A stretch of 64,000 nt of DNA from Dyadobacter sp. CY356 (GCF_021440195.1 NZ_JAJTSZ010000006.1:372001-436000); one strand, 5' to 3'. Counted from the first letter of the stretch, positions 45,933 to 55,161 are shown. Program-made: numbers and translations. The notes: generated by a model not told the origin, from the sequence alone.

Positions 45933-45977
45933 GAAATTTATTGAGCCTGAGGTTCGATAATTAAATATAATACGAAT

Positions 45978-46017
45978 AAAAGGTCATCATGTTTTCGGAC
46001 TTGGTGACCTTTTATTT
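45978..46017 (+). terminator. Terminator after the RRM gene
   Basis: AAAAGGTCATCA pairs with TGGTGACCTTTT (one G-T pair) around a 12-base loop, followed by ATTTTAT. Confidence 0.8.
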
Positions 46018-46061
46018 TATAAAATCATTAAAACCCATTCAGGAATCACAAACACATTTAC

Positions 46062-46260
46062 GGCTCTATCAGAGCCTCCTGTTTATAGAAATTTGAGATA
46101 CCCAACAGCATTCCTGGCTCCTTCGGAGCCTCCTGGAATTTCGATCAAATTCTAATATCAGGCAAAAAACAGGAGACTCCGAAGGAGTCAAAAAATCAAA
46201 ATCCAGCCATTTTTTCTATAAACAGGAGATGGCTCTGCCATCTGGAGTATTTCTGGCTCC
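46062..46260. repeat. Cluster of GGAG-type REP hairpins (REPIN-like)
   Basis: Four hairpins occur in a row: GGCTCT/AGAGCC (46062-46076), GGCTCC/GGAGCC (46116-46130), GACTCC/GGAGTC (46175-46189) and AGATGGC/GCCATCT (46227-46243), plus a truncated GGCTCC at 46255-46260. The outer two are flanked inwards by exact inverted copies of CTCCTGTTTATAGAAA (46076-46091 and 46213-46228). Each carries CAGGAG or its complement next to the stem, a GGAG-type REP tag. This explains most of the 405-base gene-free stretch 45933-46337. Confidence 0.75.
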
Positions 46261-46266
46261 AAAAAC

Positions 46267-46294
46267 AAAAAAGCCGCAAATAAAACTTTGCGAC
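46267..46294 (-). terminator. Terminator after the nucleoside symporter gene
   Basis: Leftward, GTCGCAAA pairs with TTTGCGGC (one G-T pair) around a 6-base loop, then six T. It lies 43 bases past the stop. Confidence 0.75.
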
Positions 46295-46337
46295 CTTCCC
46301 TTTTAAACTTTTCTACTTTGCGTGAAACCCTTTTACC

Positions 46338-47528
46338 TTACGCCTCAGCCTTCACCTTGTTATCCTTAAAGAACAAAACAAACAAAACAAGCACCAAAGC
46401 AGCAATTCCAGCCGGAACCATCCAGATACTTGTCCAATCCTTCACACCATTCACAGTATACTGATCTGCCACAATACCGGCAATCCAAGAACCAATCCCC
46501 ATACCGATACCATAAGTAGCAATCGTGATTAATCCCTGCGCAGAAGAACGATATTTCTCCCCTGCTTTACTATCCGTATAGATCTGCCCTGTAACAAAGA
46601 AGAAATCATAACAAACACCGTGGAGCAATATTGCCATGTAAAGCAACCACTCACTGCTTGCATCACCATATCCAAAACCGATAAAACGGACAATCCACGC
46701 AATCAAGCCAACGATCAATATCCACTTAACGCCAAATTTCCGGAAAGCAAAAGGAATCAAAAGCATGAAAATTACTTCCGAAGCCTGCCCAAGCGACATT
46801 TTATTTTCAACATTAGTCATACCCGAATCTGTCAGAGACGGATTGGCCATGGCATAATAAAATGACAAAGGAATACAGATCAGCAAAGAAGAAATAAAGA
46901 AAATCGCAAAAGAGCGGTCTTTGAAAAGTTTGAAGGCATCCAAACCCAGAATGTCAGAAAAGGTAGTGCTTGTATTTGGTTTCGGCGGTGTATTGGGAAG
47001 GAAAAATGAATAAACACCCAATACAGCAGCTGCGATCATGGAAATCTTAAAGATCATTACACTATCTCCAAAACCATAATATCCGATAATATTAGAAACC
47101 ACGATCCAGGCCACCGTTCCCATCACCCGAATTGTTGGAAAATCTTTTTCTGTATCCTTCACGTGCTGCATCGCAATGGAAGTCGTCAAAGCCATTGTAG
47201 GTGCGAAAGTGATACAGTAAGCCAAAATCACCCAGAAGAATGTGTCAGCGTCTGTAATTCCTGTTATTAAATACAACAAAGCTGCTCCCGCCAAACTTAA
47301 TACACCTAACACTTTCTGCGCAGCAAAATACCGGTCCGCAATCATCCCCACAAAAAACGGCGCAATGATCATGGCGATAGAAAAAGCAGCATATGCCCCA
47401 CCTACCTGAACGCCGGTTGCATGCAAAGAATTAAACATATATTTACTCATCTGGCCATACCACGATCCCCAAATAAAATAAAGGAGGAACATCATGGCCA
47501 TCAATTGATAACGCGTCAAATTTTTCAT
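46338..47528 (-). CDS. Nucleoside:H+ symporter (NupG-like MFS)
   Basis: Twelve-helix major facilitator protein, 396 residues, of the nucleoside/proton symporter (NHS) family. The N-terminal LYFIWGSWYGQM and FAPTMALTTSIAMQHV, and the VMGTVAWIV segment, are typical of NupG/XapB. It imports nucleosides across the inner membrane. It starts 50 bases after mutS ends in the same direction, so read-through from the mutS transcript is possible. Its terminator precedes the REP cluster. Confidence 0.87.
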   Translation of the reverse strand: MKNLTRYQLMAMMFLLYFIWGSWYGQMSKYMFNSLHATGVQVGGAYAAFSIAMIIAPFFVGMIADRYFAAQKVLGVLSLAGAALLYLITGITDADTFFWVILAYCITFAPTMALTTSIAMQHVKDTEKDFPTIRVMGTVAWIVVSNIIGYYGFGDSVMIFKISMIAAAVLGVYSFFLPNTPPKPNTSTTFSDILGLDAFKLFKDRSFAIFFISSLLICIPLSFYYAMANPSLTDSGMTNVENKMSLGQASEVIFMLLIPFAFRKFGVKWILIVGLIAWIVRFIGFGYGDASSEWLLYMAILLHGVCYDFFFVTGQIYTDSKAGEKYRSSAQGLITIATYGIGMGIGSWIAGIVADQYTVNGVKDWTSIWMVPAGIAALVLVLFVLFFKDNKVKAEA

Positions 47529-47578
47529 AAAAAGATTAGGAGTTATTAGATTAAAATACAGCTCGCACTGTGGTAATT

Positions 47579-50200
47579 TTATTTTTTTTGCAACATCTTC
47601 TGAAATTCATTCAGTTTTAAAAGTGCCTCAATCGGGGATAACGTATTTACATCAATTAAGGCCAGATCTTCTTTTAACTTTTCAAGTCTTGGATCGGTTG
47701 GCTCGAAAATGCTGAGCTGAAAATTATTTTTCGGCATTTCCTTGATCTTTTTCTGATGTTTATCGGCAACGTGATCTTTTTCCAGGTGATGCATAATTTC
47801 ACTGGCACGTAACACAATTGGTTGCGGCATCCCGGCAATTTGTGCCACGTGTATACCAAAGCTATGCGCACTTCCGCCCGGTTTCAGCTTTCTTAAAAAT
47901 ATTACCTTATTGTCAACTTCCTTTACGGCAACATTGAAGTTTTTGATGCGTGGAAAATCATCCGAAAGCTGATTTAATTCATGATAATGTGTAGCAAACA
48001 AGGTTTTCGGTTTCACCAAAGGCTGATTGTGTAAATATTCGGCAATGGCCCAGGCTATGGAAACACCGTCATAAGTACTCGTTCCCCGGCCAATCTCATC
48101 CATCAAAACCAGACTGCGGTCGCTAAGGTTATTCAGGATACTGGCCGTTTCGGTCATTTCAACCATAAACGTACTTTCTCCCCTGCTCAAATTGTCGCTC
48201 GCTCCTACCCTCGTAAATATCTTATCAACAATACCAATCGTAGCCGCTTTTGCAGGTACGTAACTTCCCATTTGGGCCATTAAAACAATAAGGGCCGTTT
48301 GACGTAACAAGGCAGATTTTCCCGCCATGTTTGGTCCGGTGATTATAATAATCTGCTGCGTTTCATTATCCAGATAAAGATCATTGGGAACGTAACTTTC
48401 ACCTAACGGCAACTGTTGTTCTATAACCGCATGGCGACCGTCTTTAATATCCAGAATCCTGTCTTCATTGATTACAGGCTTTACATAATTGTTTTTTCTG
48501 GCTGTGGTGGCAAAGGAACCCAACGCATCCAGTGTAGAAATGATGGTTGCATTTTGCTGAATGGTACCGACATACTCGGCCGCAGTCAATATCAAAGCTG
48601 AAAAAATACGGAATTCAATGGCCGAAATCTTGTCCTCTGCGTTCAGTATTTTTTCTTCGTATTCTTTGAGTTCCGGCGTAATGTATCGTTCGCAGTTGAC
48701 AAGCGTTTGTTTACGAATCCATTCTTCCGGGACTTTATTTTTATGTGAATTGGTAACTTCAAGATAATATCCAAAAACTCTGTTATAGGCGATTTTAAGT
48801 GAAGGAATTCCCGTCCGCTCCATTTCTTCATTTTGAAGCTTCAATAGAAATCCTTTTCCTTCACGGGAAATGGCATGTAATTCGTCCAGTTCCGCGTCAA
48901 TTCCACTCTTGATCATTCCGCCCTGATTAATCAGCAGCGGCGCATCTTCTCTTAATTCTGTTTCAATTTTATCAATCAAAAAAGTACAAAGATTCAGTTG
49001 ATCAGCATATTTGTTTAAAACTGCATAGCTGGTATGTGTCGACGCTATTTTGCCCAGGATCTCCTTGATCGGGCCGATTTGTTTCAATGATTTTTTCAGC
49101 TGAACCATTTCACGCGGACTGATCCTGCGAACGGCAACTTTTGAAATCAATCTTTCCAGATCCCCGATTTGTTTTAAATATTGGGTGATAGATTCATGCA
49201 ATTCATCATTGGCAAGAAAAAACTCAACGGTATTCAGGCGCTCCTCAATTGGCAACTTTTCCTTTAACGGTAAAACAACCCATCTTCTCAGCAAACGCGC
49301 GCCCATAGGCGTAACAGTTTGGTCCAGAATCTGAATTAAAGGCACACCGCCTTCCTGTTGCGGGAAAACCAGTTCAAGATTTCTGACCGTAAAGCGGTCA
49401 AGCCATACGTATTTCTCTTCTTCCAGCCTTGTAACGCGGCTGATATGGCTTACTTCCCTGTGTTCAGTTTCCCGCAGATAATGCAGAATGACACCGGCTG
49501 CGATGATACCCATCGACAGATTTTCAATACCAAAACCTTTTAGTGTTGTGGTGCTGAAATGTGTAGTCAGCTGCTCATAACCATAATCATATCCAAAACA
49601 CCAGTCTTCCAGTTGAAAAGTATGAAACTTACCTCCAAAAAGCTGATTAAATTCCTGTTTGTGTTTTTTACAAAATAATACCTCCGATGGCGTAAAACCC
49701 TGAAGCATTTTATCAACATAGGCCGCATTGCCCTGCGACGTCATAAACTCTCCCGTAGAAATATCCAGAAAAGAAATTCCGTACATATCTTCACCACCCA
49801 CATGCACCGCAGCCAGATAATTATTCCTGCGTGTATCCAGCACATTATCGTTCATGGAAACGCCCGGCGTAACCAGTTCCGTAACACCACGTTTTACAAT
49901 TCCTTTAGCTGTTGATGGATCTTCCAACTGATCACAAATAGCCACACGCTCACCGGCGCGAACCAGTTTTGGAAGGTAATTATCTAAGGAATGGTGAGGA
50001 AATCCGGCAAGTTCTTCATGCGACCCGCCGTTATTTCGACGCGTCAGTACGATTCCAAGTATCTTGGACGCACGTATCGCGTCTTCTCCGAATGTTTCGT
50101 AAAAATCGCCAACCCGGAAAAGAAGCAATGCACCGGGGTACTTGGCCTTAATCTGATTATACTGTTTATTAAGCGGAGTTTCTTTTTGTTCCTTTGCCAA
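47579..50200 (-). CDS. mutS: DNA mismatch repair protein MutS
   Basis: Mismatch-recognition ATPase of 873 residues. Domain I has the mismatch wedge GDFYETFGEDA (Phe-x-Glu), then the connector, lever and clamp domains, and the ATPase with Walker A GPNMAGKS, DEIGRGTST and ATHYHEL. The C-terminal end binds the beta clamp region and is a normal length. The start is TTG: the codon just upstream is an in-frame TAG, and a matching promoter ends 30 bases upstream. The partner MutL is not in the window. Confidence 0.97.
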   Translation of the reverse strand: MAKEQKETPLNKQYNQIKAKYPGALLLFRVGDFYETFGEDAIRASKILGIVLTRRNNGGSHEELAGFPHHSLDNYLPKLVRAGERVAICDQLEDPSTAKGIVKRGVTELVTPGVSMNDNVLDTRRNNYLAAVHVGGEDMYGISFLDISTGEFMTSQGNAAYVDKMLQGFTPSEVLFCKKHKQEFNQLFGGKFHTFQLEDWCFGYDYGYEQLTTHFSTTTLKGFGIENLSMGIIAAGVILHYLRETEHREVSHISRVTRLEEEKYVWLDRFTVRNLELVFPQQEGGVPLIQILDQTVTPMGARLLRRWVVLPLKEKLPIEERLNTVEFFLANDELHESITQYLKQIGDLERLISKVAVRRISPREMVQLKKSLKQIGPIKEILGKIASTHTSYAVLNKYADQLNLCTFLIDKIETELREDAPLLINQGGMIKSGIDAELDELHAISREGKGFLLKLQNEEMERTGIPSLKIAYNRVFGYYLEVTNSHKNKVPEEWIRKQTLVNCERYITPELKEYEEKILNAEDKISAIEFRIFSALILTAAEYVGTIQQNATIISTLDALGSFATTARKNNYVKPVINEDRILDIKDGRHAVIEQQLPLGESYVPNDLYLDNETQQIIIITGPNMAGKSALLRQTALIVLMAQMGSYVPAKAATIGIVDKIFTRVGASDNLSRGESTFMVEMTETASILNNLSDRSLVLMDEIGRGTSTYDGVSIAWAIAEYLHNQPLVKPKTLFATHYHELNQLSDDFPRIKNFNVAVKEVDNKVIFLRKLKPGGSAHSFGIHVAQIAGMPQPIVLRASEIMHHLEKDHVADKHQKKIKEMPKNNFQLSIFEPTDPRLEKLKEDLALIDVNTLSPIEALLKLNEFQKMLQKK

Positions 50201-50230
50201 CTAATATCAATTTTGAAAACAGGATAACTA

Positions 50231-50260
50231 CAAAATTAACCCTTCTATCCGGTTTGGCAA
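50231..50260 (-). promoter_or_regulatory. Bacteroidota-type promoter of mutS
   Basis: Leftward, TTG at 50260-50258 and TAATTTTG at 50238-50231 are separated by exactly 19 bases. Transcription would start near 50224, which leaves about 24 bases before the TTG start codon and supports that start. Confidence 0.7.
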
Positions 50261-50295
50261 GTCCAATTAGTTGTTTTATCAAGTAAGTACCGATA

Positions 50296-50892
50296 TCAAA
50301 TCAGGAGCTTACGGACTTCCTGATCTGTAACTTCCCATACGTCTCCCGGTTTAGCTCCGTCTGTACCAAAATCAGCCAGATTAATTTTTCCTATTGCCCA
50401 GCGGACCAGACGTAAAGTTGGAAAACCAACGGCGGCAGTCATACGACGCACCTGACGGTTTTTACCTTCATGAAGCGTAATGGAAACCCAGGAAGTAGGA
50501 ATATTTTTTCTAAAACGGATTGGAGGATTTCTTTCAGGCAGTGTTGGTTCTCCCAATTGGGAAGCTGACGCCGGCAGGGTTTGATAAGATTTCCCGTTGA
50601 TGGAAATTATCACGCCATCCGCCATTTTTTGGCAGGCTTCGCTGGATATTTCGCCTTCAACCTGAACGTAATAAGTTCTATTATGCCGGTTTCGAGGTTC
50701 CAGTAGTTTTGTTTTGAGATAATTATCGTTGGTAAGCAAAAGCAATCCTTCACTATCTGCATCCAGTCTGCCGACGGGATAAATATCTTTTGCAAAATTA
50801 AAATCAAGGTCAGCCAAGGTAGCGTGGTCGCCCTCGCGGGTAAATTGCGAAAGCATTCCGAAAGGTTTGTAAATGAGGTAGTAGCTGAACAA
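50296..50892 (-). CDS. rRNA pseudouridine synthase (RluE/RsuA family)
   Basis: Pseudouridine synthase of 198 residues, RsuA/RluB/E/F family but lacking the S4 domain, as in RluE. The catalytic Asp lies in GRLDADSEGLLLLTND (Asp after RL). It starts directly with YYLIYKPFGMLSQF, so the TTG start fits RluE-type N-termini; no ATG is in frame before a stop. RluE modifies U2457 of 23S rRNA in E. coli. It lies between uma2-like and mutS genes, and mutS has its own promoter. Confidence 0.87.
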   Translation of the reverse strand: MFSYYLIYKPFGMLSQFTREGDHATLADLDFNFAKDIYPVGRLDADSEGLLLLTNDNYLKTKLLEPRNRHNRTYYVQVEGEISSEACQKMADGVIISINGKSYQTLPASASQLGEPTLPERNPPIRFRKNIPTSWVSITLHEGKNRQVRRMTAAVGFPTLRLVRWAIGKINLADFGTDGAKPGDVWEVTDQEVRKLLI

Positions 50893-50912
50893 TAGTAAAA
50901 TTTATTAAAACT

Positions 50913-51497
50913 TTATTTGATAAATGATTCCAAGTCAAGAACGAATTCCGGAAGTACATTTTCGCCAGAAAGTTTCACCTTTAATGAATCAAGCCTTGTG
51001 ATAGATTTATCACCCTTATAAATGTAAACTTTTCCCTCAAAACGGTCAATTAGCCAAGCCAGCTGTACTCCATTTTCAATATATTCTTCCATCTTTTCCA
51101 GAAGGTATTTCAGCTCGTCAGATTTAGACCGAATTTCTACAACAAAATCAGGACAAATGGGAGCAAACTTTTCCTTTTCCTCATCATCCAGAGATGCCCA
51201 TCTTTCATTCTTAATCCAAGATGCATCAGGAGAACGAATTGCTCCGTTTGGTAAAGTAAATCCAGTTGCGGAATCAAATGCTTCTCCTAAACCCCATTTT
51301 TCATTCCAAACGAATAAATTACCCAAGACACGGAAATTCAGACTTCCTGTGTAAGAACCAGTCGGTGACATAAGTATAATATTTCCATTTGAGTCTCTTT
51401 CGAACTCTAGTGTGTCATTCATTTGGCAAAACTGATAGAAATCTTCTTCACTCATCAATTCTCCCATTCGTAAAGTAACAGGTGTTGGGATGTTCAT
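50913..51497 (-). CDS. Uma2-family (DUF820) putative endonuclease
   Basis: Restriction-endonuclease-like protein of 194 residues in the Uma2/DUF820 family, frequent in Cytophagales and cyanobacteria. PD-(D/E)xK landmarks: SPDASW (Asp), then DFVVEIRSKSD with the Glu-x-Arg/Lys pair. The C-terminal GVQLAWLIDRFEGKVYIY is typical. Natural substrate and role are unknown. A leftward TATTTTTG (51525-51532) precedes the ATG. It is 20 bases upstream of the pseudouridine synthase gene. Confidence 0.85.
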   Translation of the reverse strand: MNIPTPVTLRMGELMSEEDFYQFCQMNDTLEFERDSNGNIILMSPTGSYTGSLNFRVLGNLFVWNEKWGLGEAFDSATGFTLPNGAIRSPDASWIKNERWASLDDEEKEKFAPICPDFVVEIRSKSDELKYLLEKMEEYIENGVQLAWLIDRFEGKVYIYKGDKSITRLDSLKVKLSGENVLPEFVLDLESFIK

Positions 51498-51568
51498 AAC
51501 TTAGGTTTTACAAACTGGCATTATCAAAAATACAAAATATTATTGACACTAGATAAGGACGAATATTC

Positions 51569-52333
51569 CTATTCAATTTCCAGCCAAACAGGACAATGAT
51601 CCGAATGTACGGCATCATTGTATTGCCTGCTTCCTACAATTCTGTCTTTAATCGAATCGGCTACCGAGATATAATCGATTCGCCAGCCTTTGTTATTTGC
51701 CCTTGCCCCTGAGCGGTAAGTCCACCACGAATACTCCTGCAAATCAGGATTCATATGCCTGAAAGCATCGGTATATCCGCTGCCGAACCATTTTGTCATC
51801 CACTCTCTTTCTTCCGGCAAAAACCCTGATGACTTCTTATTTCCTTTTGGATTATGGATATCCATTTCCGTATGTGCGATATTGTAATCTCCGCAGATAA
51901 TTAAATTAGGTCTTGCAACGCGCAGCATATCTACCCAGTTATTGAAATCTTCAAGGAAACTCATTTTTACGCTTTGCCGGATTTCTCCGCTCGTACCGGA
52001 TGGGAAATAGCAATTCAACAAAGTAATGTCGCCAAAATCAGCACGTAAAATTCTTCCTTCACTATCATAAACCGGCAGGTTAAATCCAAGTGAAACAAAG
52101 TCGGGTTTTATTTTTGAAAAAATCGCCACGCCGCTGTAACCCTTCTTTTCAGCCGCATGCCAGCCAATCAGCTCGTAACCCAATGCCGCAAATCCTGAAA
52201 GGTCAACTACGTCGGGCGTTGCTTTTACTTCCTGAAAACATAGTATATCAAAAGGTTTATCCTTTAACCATTCCAGCAGGCCATTTTTCAAAGCTGCACG
52301 GATTCCGTTGAGATTGTATGTAAGAATTTGCAT
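51569..52333 (-). CDS. xth: Exodeoxyribonuclease III (ExoA/Xth)
   Basis: AP endonuclease and 3'-5' exonuclease of the EEP superfamily, 254 residues, for base-excision repair. Motifs: LTYNLNGIRAA, CFQEVKA (Glu), CGDYNIAH (Asp, Asn), and the C-terminal HSDHCPVW with the catalytic His. It begins with ATG and has normal length. It sits next to a GT-C-like membrane gene, 54 bases downstream of it. Repair genes exoIII and mutS are near each other but lack a shared promoter. Confidence 0.94.
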   Translation of the reverse strand: MQILTYNLNGIRAALKNGLLEWLKDKPFDILCFQEVKATPDVVDLSGFAALGYELIGWHAAEKKGYSGVAIFSKIKPDFVSLGFNLPVYDSEGRILRADFGDITLLNCYFPSGTSGEIRQSVKMSFLEDFNNWVDMLRVARPNLIICGDYNIAHTEMDIHNPKGNKKSSGFLPEEREWMTKWFGSGYTDAFRHMNPDLQEYSWWTYRSGARANNKGWRIDYISVADSIKDRIVGSRQYNDAVHSDHCPVWLEIE

Positions 52334-52387
52334 AAAAACCTGGTTTCAGAAAAAGTGTTAAACAATGAGATAACAGCAATTTATATT

Positions 52388-54217
52388 CTAAAATATAAAT
52401 ATTTTTTCTCTGGTGTAGCGCGATTCCCACTTACCAGGGTTTTCCATTCCGCCCGATAATAACCAGATATCAAACTTGCCTTTTGGTACTTTTCTCTTGT
52501 AAAAAGAAAATGAATATTTATCGTCGTAATATGTTCTTTTTTTCAAAAAATCAGAAAAAGTATTTGGCACTGGAATGGCTGGAAGCAGATTGATATGCCG
52601 GTCAGAAACTAAAACAAAATAAGCAGGTTTAGGGTGAACACCTATTTTGGTTTCGAAGGTGATGTATCTGATCGGGATATTTTCATCACCATTTCGTAAA
52701 CCCAGATTGATATTCAGCTTAGGTGCATATTCCCCCACCTTTTCCGTTTCCGGAATAAGGCGGTTGGCAGCAGGTAATTTGTCAGATTCATACAAGTGAA
52801 GCAATCCATCGCTTTCCAGATTTTTAACAAGATTTTTCATCCTGGTCGGGTGGTTCCAGAAAGGTATATCGCCATAATTAAATCCGACAGATAAAAGCGT
52901 TGTATAATTTTTCCAGTAATACGCGTCAAGAGATAACTTTTCACGTTGTTCCCTGATACTTCGTATGGAGTAGAAATAACTTACAAAGTTTAAGGCAAGA
53001 CAACCTATCAGGCACAAACTGAATAATGATAAACTAATGTTTTTGTAATTTTTGACCACCAACATCAGACCAACATAAGCAATGGCCAAAAGCACAACGC
53101 CGAAAATCATGTAACGTCTGGAAAAAATATTTCCTCCATACATTAAAAAATTAGCCGCCGGCCTGCTGACAATAAACATTGCCCCGGTGCCCATCAGAAA
53201 CATAAACGCCCCCAGCAAAAACCAATGGGTCCATGGCCTGTCTTTGCTGAGGAAGATCCTGATAACCCACGCCAGAAAGGCTGCAAATATGCCCATACCC
53301 AAAAATACGCACATGACCATATCCTTATAAAAGACTGGCGTAAGCGGATGAGGAATATCCATATACAAAGCATTCCCCCAGAATCCGAATATAAAAATCA
53401 GATTGAAAACCGGATGTTCCCAGACTTTCCCCTGACCCGTGGATATAAATTGATAATCAAAAAGGAAATAGAAAAGAATCAGGGCAATTGCTATTCCCAT
53501 CCATTGAGCCAGTAATTTGTATCGCTTTTGAAAGAAAAGAATAACCCCGCCAATAATCCAGGTCAACATGCCACTGCCACTGATAAACATGGTAACAATG
53601 GCCGCCATTACAGCAAAATTCCAGCTTTTCTTATCCGGTTTACCAATAAAATAAACAGTTAACATGGCAAAAAACAGCAGTGGAGTATTCTGGATGGCTG
53701 CAATTCCCCAGATAGCATTTTCAAAATATACCAGATTGAAGAGAATATATGGAATCGGAATGAAATAATGCCAGGAAACTTTCTCCTTTTTAAATGCAAG
53801 AAAAAAGAGATAAAGGATACCGAGCATGAAAAGATTGCCTAGCATCACCTGCAATTTTATATCAACTGTGCCGGTAAATAATACCATAATGAGCATCACA
53901 ATCCGCTCAAAAGCAAACCTGTGCTGATTGACCTGTTCAAAAAGTACTTTTGCGGTATTGACAAAACCCGTACCGTTTTTCAGCTTGTAAATCGTTTCCA
54001 GAAGATTATAGTCATCTTCATAAGGAATATTGACAACGTGGGCATTGAGAATAATATAGAAGTAGGCAACCGGAACAATTATTAAACCCAATCCGAGAAA
54101 ATTCCTGAATTTTTTCAGACTATTTGATAAAAATGTAAGTCCGAACAGCAGTGCTAATATTAGTACAAGTACAAAATATTCAAATAAACGGGGGTTTTGT
54201 AGAAAGGAATTATCCAA
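52388..54217 (-). CDS. Solitary GT-C-like membrane protein, paralogue of 10369-12069
   Basis: Polytopic protein of 609 residues with around eleven helices and a C-terminal soluble domain of about 190 residues. The first external loop has VNIPYEDDYNLLE and later FEQVNQHRFAFER; both match the DD and NEHR landmarks of the protein at 10369-12069 and the spacing of the following helices is similar. I infer a GT-C-type lipid-linked sugar transferase. The start is TTG; upstream the frame stays open without any ATG until a stop. No GT2 neighbour is present here. Confidence 0.7.
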   Translation of the reverse strand: MDNSFLQNPRLFEYFVLVLILALLFGLTFLSNSLKKFRNFLGLGLIIVPVAYFYIILNAHVVNIPYEDDYNLLETIYKLKNGTGFVNTAKVLFEQVNQHRFAFERIVMLIMVLFTGTVDIKLQVMLGNLFMLGILYLFFLAFKKEKVSWHYFIPIPYILFNLVYFENAIWGIAAIQNTPLLFFAMLTVYFIGKPDKKSWNFAVMAAIVTMFISGSGMLTWIIGGVILFFQKRYKLLAQWMGIAIALILFYFLFDYQFISTGQGKVWEHPVFNLIFIFGFWGNALYMDIPHPLTPVFYKDMVMCVFLGMGIFAAFLAWVIRIFLSKDRPWTHWFLLGAFMFLMGTGAMFIVSRPAANFLMYGGNIFSRRYMIFGVVLLAIAYVGLMLVVKNYKNISLSLFSLCLIGCLALNFVSYFYSIRSIREQREKLSLDAYYWKNYTTLLSVGFNYGDIPFWNHPTRMKNLVKNLESDGLLHLYESDKLPAANRLIPETEKVGEYAPKLNINLGLRNGDENIPIRYITFETKIGVHPKPAYFVLVSDRHINLLPAIPVPNTFSDFLKKRTYYDDKYSFSFYKRKVPKGKFDIWLLSGGMENPGKWESRYTREKIFIF

Positions 54218-54241
54218 TTTTCTTAGTGTTAGAATTAATTT

Positions 54242-54283
54242 AAATGGCTGATAGAATGAAAATAATCAGTCCACCAGCCATTT
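54242..54283 (-). terminator. Weak hairpin between lipoprotein and GT-C-like gene
   Basis: AAATGGCTG pairs with CAGCCATTT around a 24-base loop. The T run is on the other strand, so a function as terminator for the leftward lipoprotein gene is doubtful. Confidence 0.3.
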
Positions 54284-54324
54284 TTTATGCGTTTTATCAA
54301 AAGTATGCCCAGACAACAATTTGA

Positions 54325-54960
54325 CTATTTCGTTTTTAGAACCATGTCAGTTGTAATCTCCTGATCAAAAGTTATATATCCGGGATAATTGATTGTTTTT
54401 CCCGCAAGATCGAGCGTAGGTTTAACCTTCACTACAAACTTCGCTGGTTTAGCATCCGATTTTCCGGTCAGAGTCATTACCATGTTGATAAACTCATCTC
54501 TGGTCTGATCATTTGTCAGCAAATTATAAACATTCGCGCTTAATTTCAATGGAACACGGGTACTGCCACTTCCGGGATAAACTTCAATTTTCTGATTAAA
54601 AAAACCATTGAAAATTTCAGTATTTGTCAATAACACTTTGTACTCCAACTGATTGACAGCAGCCTTTTTTCTTGTTGGATTATTTATATCCAGGTTAACA
54701 CGAAGATCCAATGGCACATCCTTACGCAAAAGCGCGAGGCCCAGTTTTGGAAATCTTGCAATGTTCAGATCGCTCATACTTTTGATATTTCTGAATTCAT
54801 TGATATCAATTCCGGCCAGATAGATACTATCGGCAGACGCAATTTTATACTTACAATCACCGAAAACCTTTGCTTCCGAAACCTGGCGACTTACACCGCA
54901 GCCAGTAAAATATAATCCAACAGCGGCCAAAACCGCAACAAACCAAATTCGTTTTTTCAT
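54325..54960 (-). CDS. LEA14-like lipoprotein
   Basis: Lipoprotein of 211 residues with lipobox YFTGC (Cys about 21). The body contains two short repeats resembling the LEA14/WHy fold, for example PLDLRVNLDINNPTRKKAAV and PAKFVVKVKPTLDLAG, where an Asn-Pro follows a hydrophobic strand, as in that group. Likely attached to the inner or outer membrane from the periplasm; function unknown. It is 107 bases upstream of the GT-C-like gene in the same direction. Confidence 0.75.
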   Translation of the reverse strand: MKKRIWFVAVLAAVGLYFTGCGVSRQVSEAKVFGDCKYKIASADSIYLAGIDINEFRNIKSMSDLNIARFPKLGLALLRKDVPLDLRVNLDINNPTRKKAAVNQLEYKVLLTNTEIFNGFFNQKIEVYPGSGSTRVPLKLSANVYNLLTNDQTRDEFINMVMTLTGKSDAKPAKFVVKVKPTLDLAGKTINYPGYITFDQEITTDMVLKTK

Positions 54961-55092
54961 TGTGTGTTTTAATAATTTTTATGCAAGATAAACAGTAGCT
55001 ACTACAACGCGCATACTTCAAACGGATTATTCTTTTGTCATCACTTTTTTTAAGTTAAAATCTGATAAAGGATTTTCGTTAAAAAAATCGAG

Positions 55093-55123
55093 TTGCAAGC
55101 CATATTCTCAAACTATACCTTTG
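55093..55123 (+). promoter_or_regulatory. Bacteroidota-type promoter of the DUF4494 gene
   Basis: TTG at 55093-55095, 20 bases, then TACCTTTG at 55116-55123. A start near 55130 gives a leader of about 32 bases to the ATG at 55162 and rules out the in-frame TTG at 55093 as a start codon. Confidence 0.7.
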
Positions 55124-55161
55124 CAAACTTTTGTATCCACTTTAATCAAAAACAGACTACA

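Noticed and set aside
45673..45960. Open frame overlapping the Gly-rich tail of the RRM protein
   Set aside because: Arises from the repetitive GC-rich codons of the tail in another frame; sequence is low complexity.
45933..46337. CRISPR array
   Set aside because: The repeats are hairpins in alternating orientation with unequal spacing and differing stems, which is a REP pattern.
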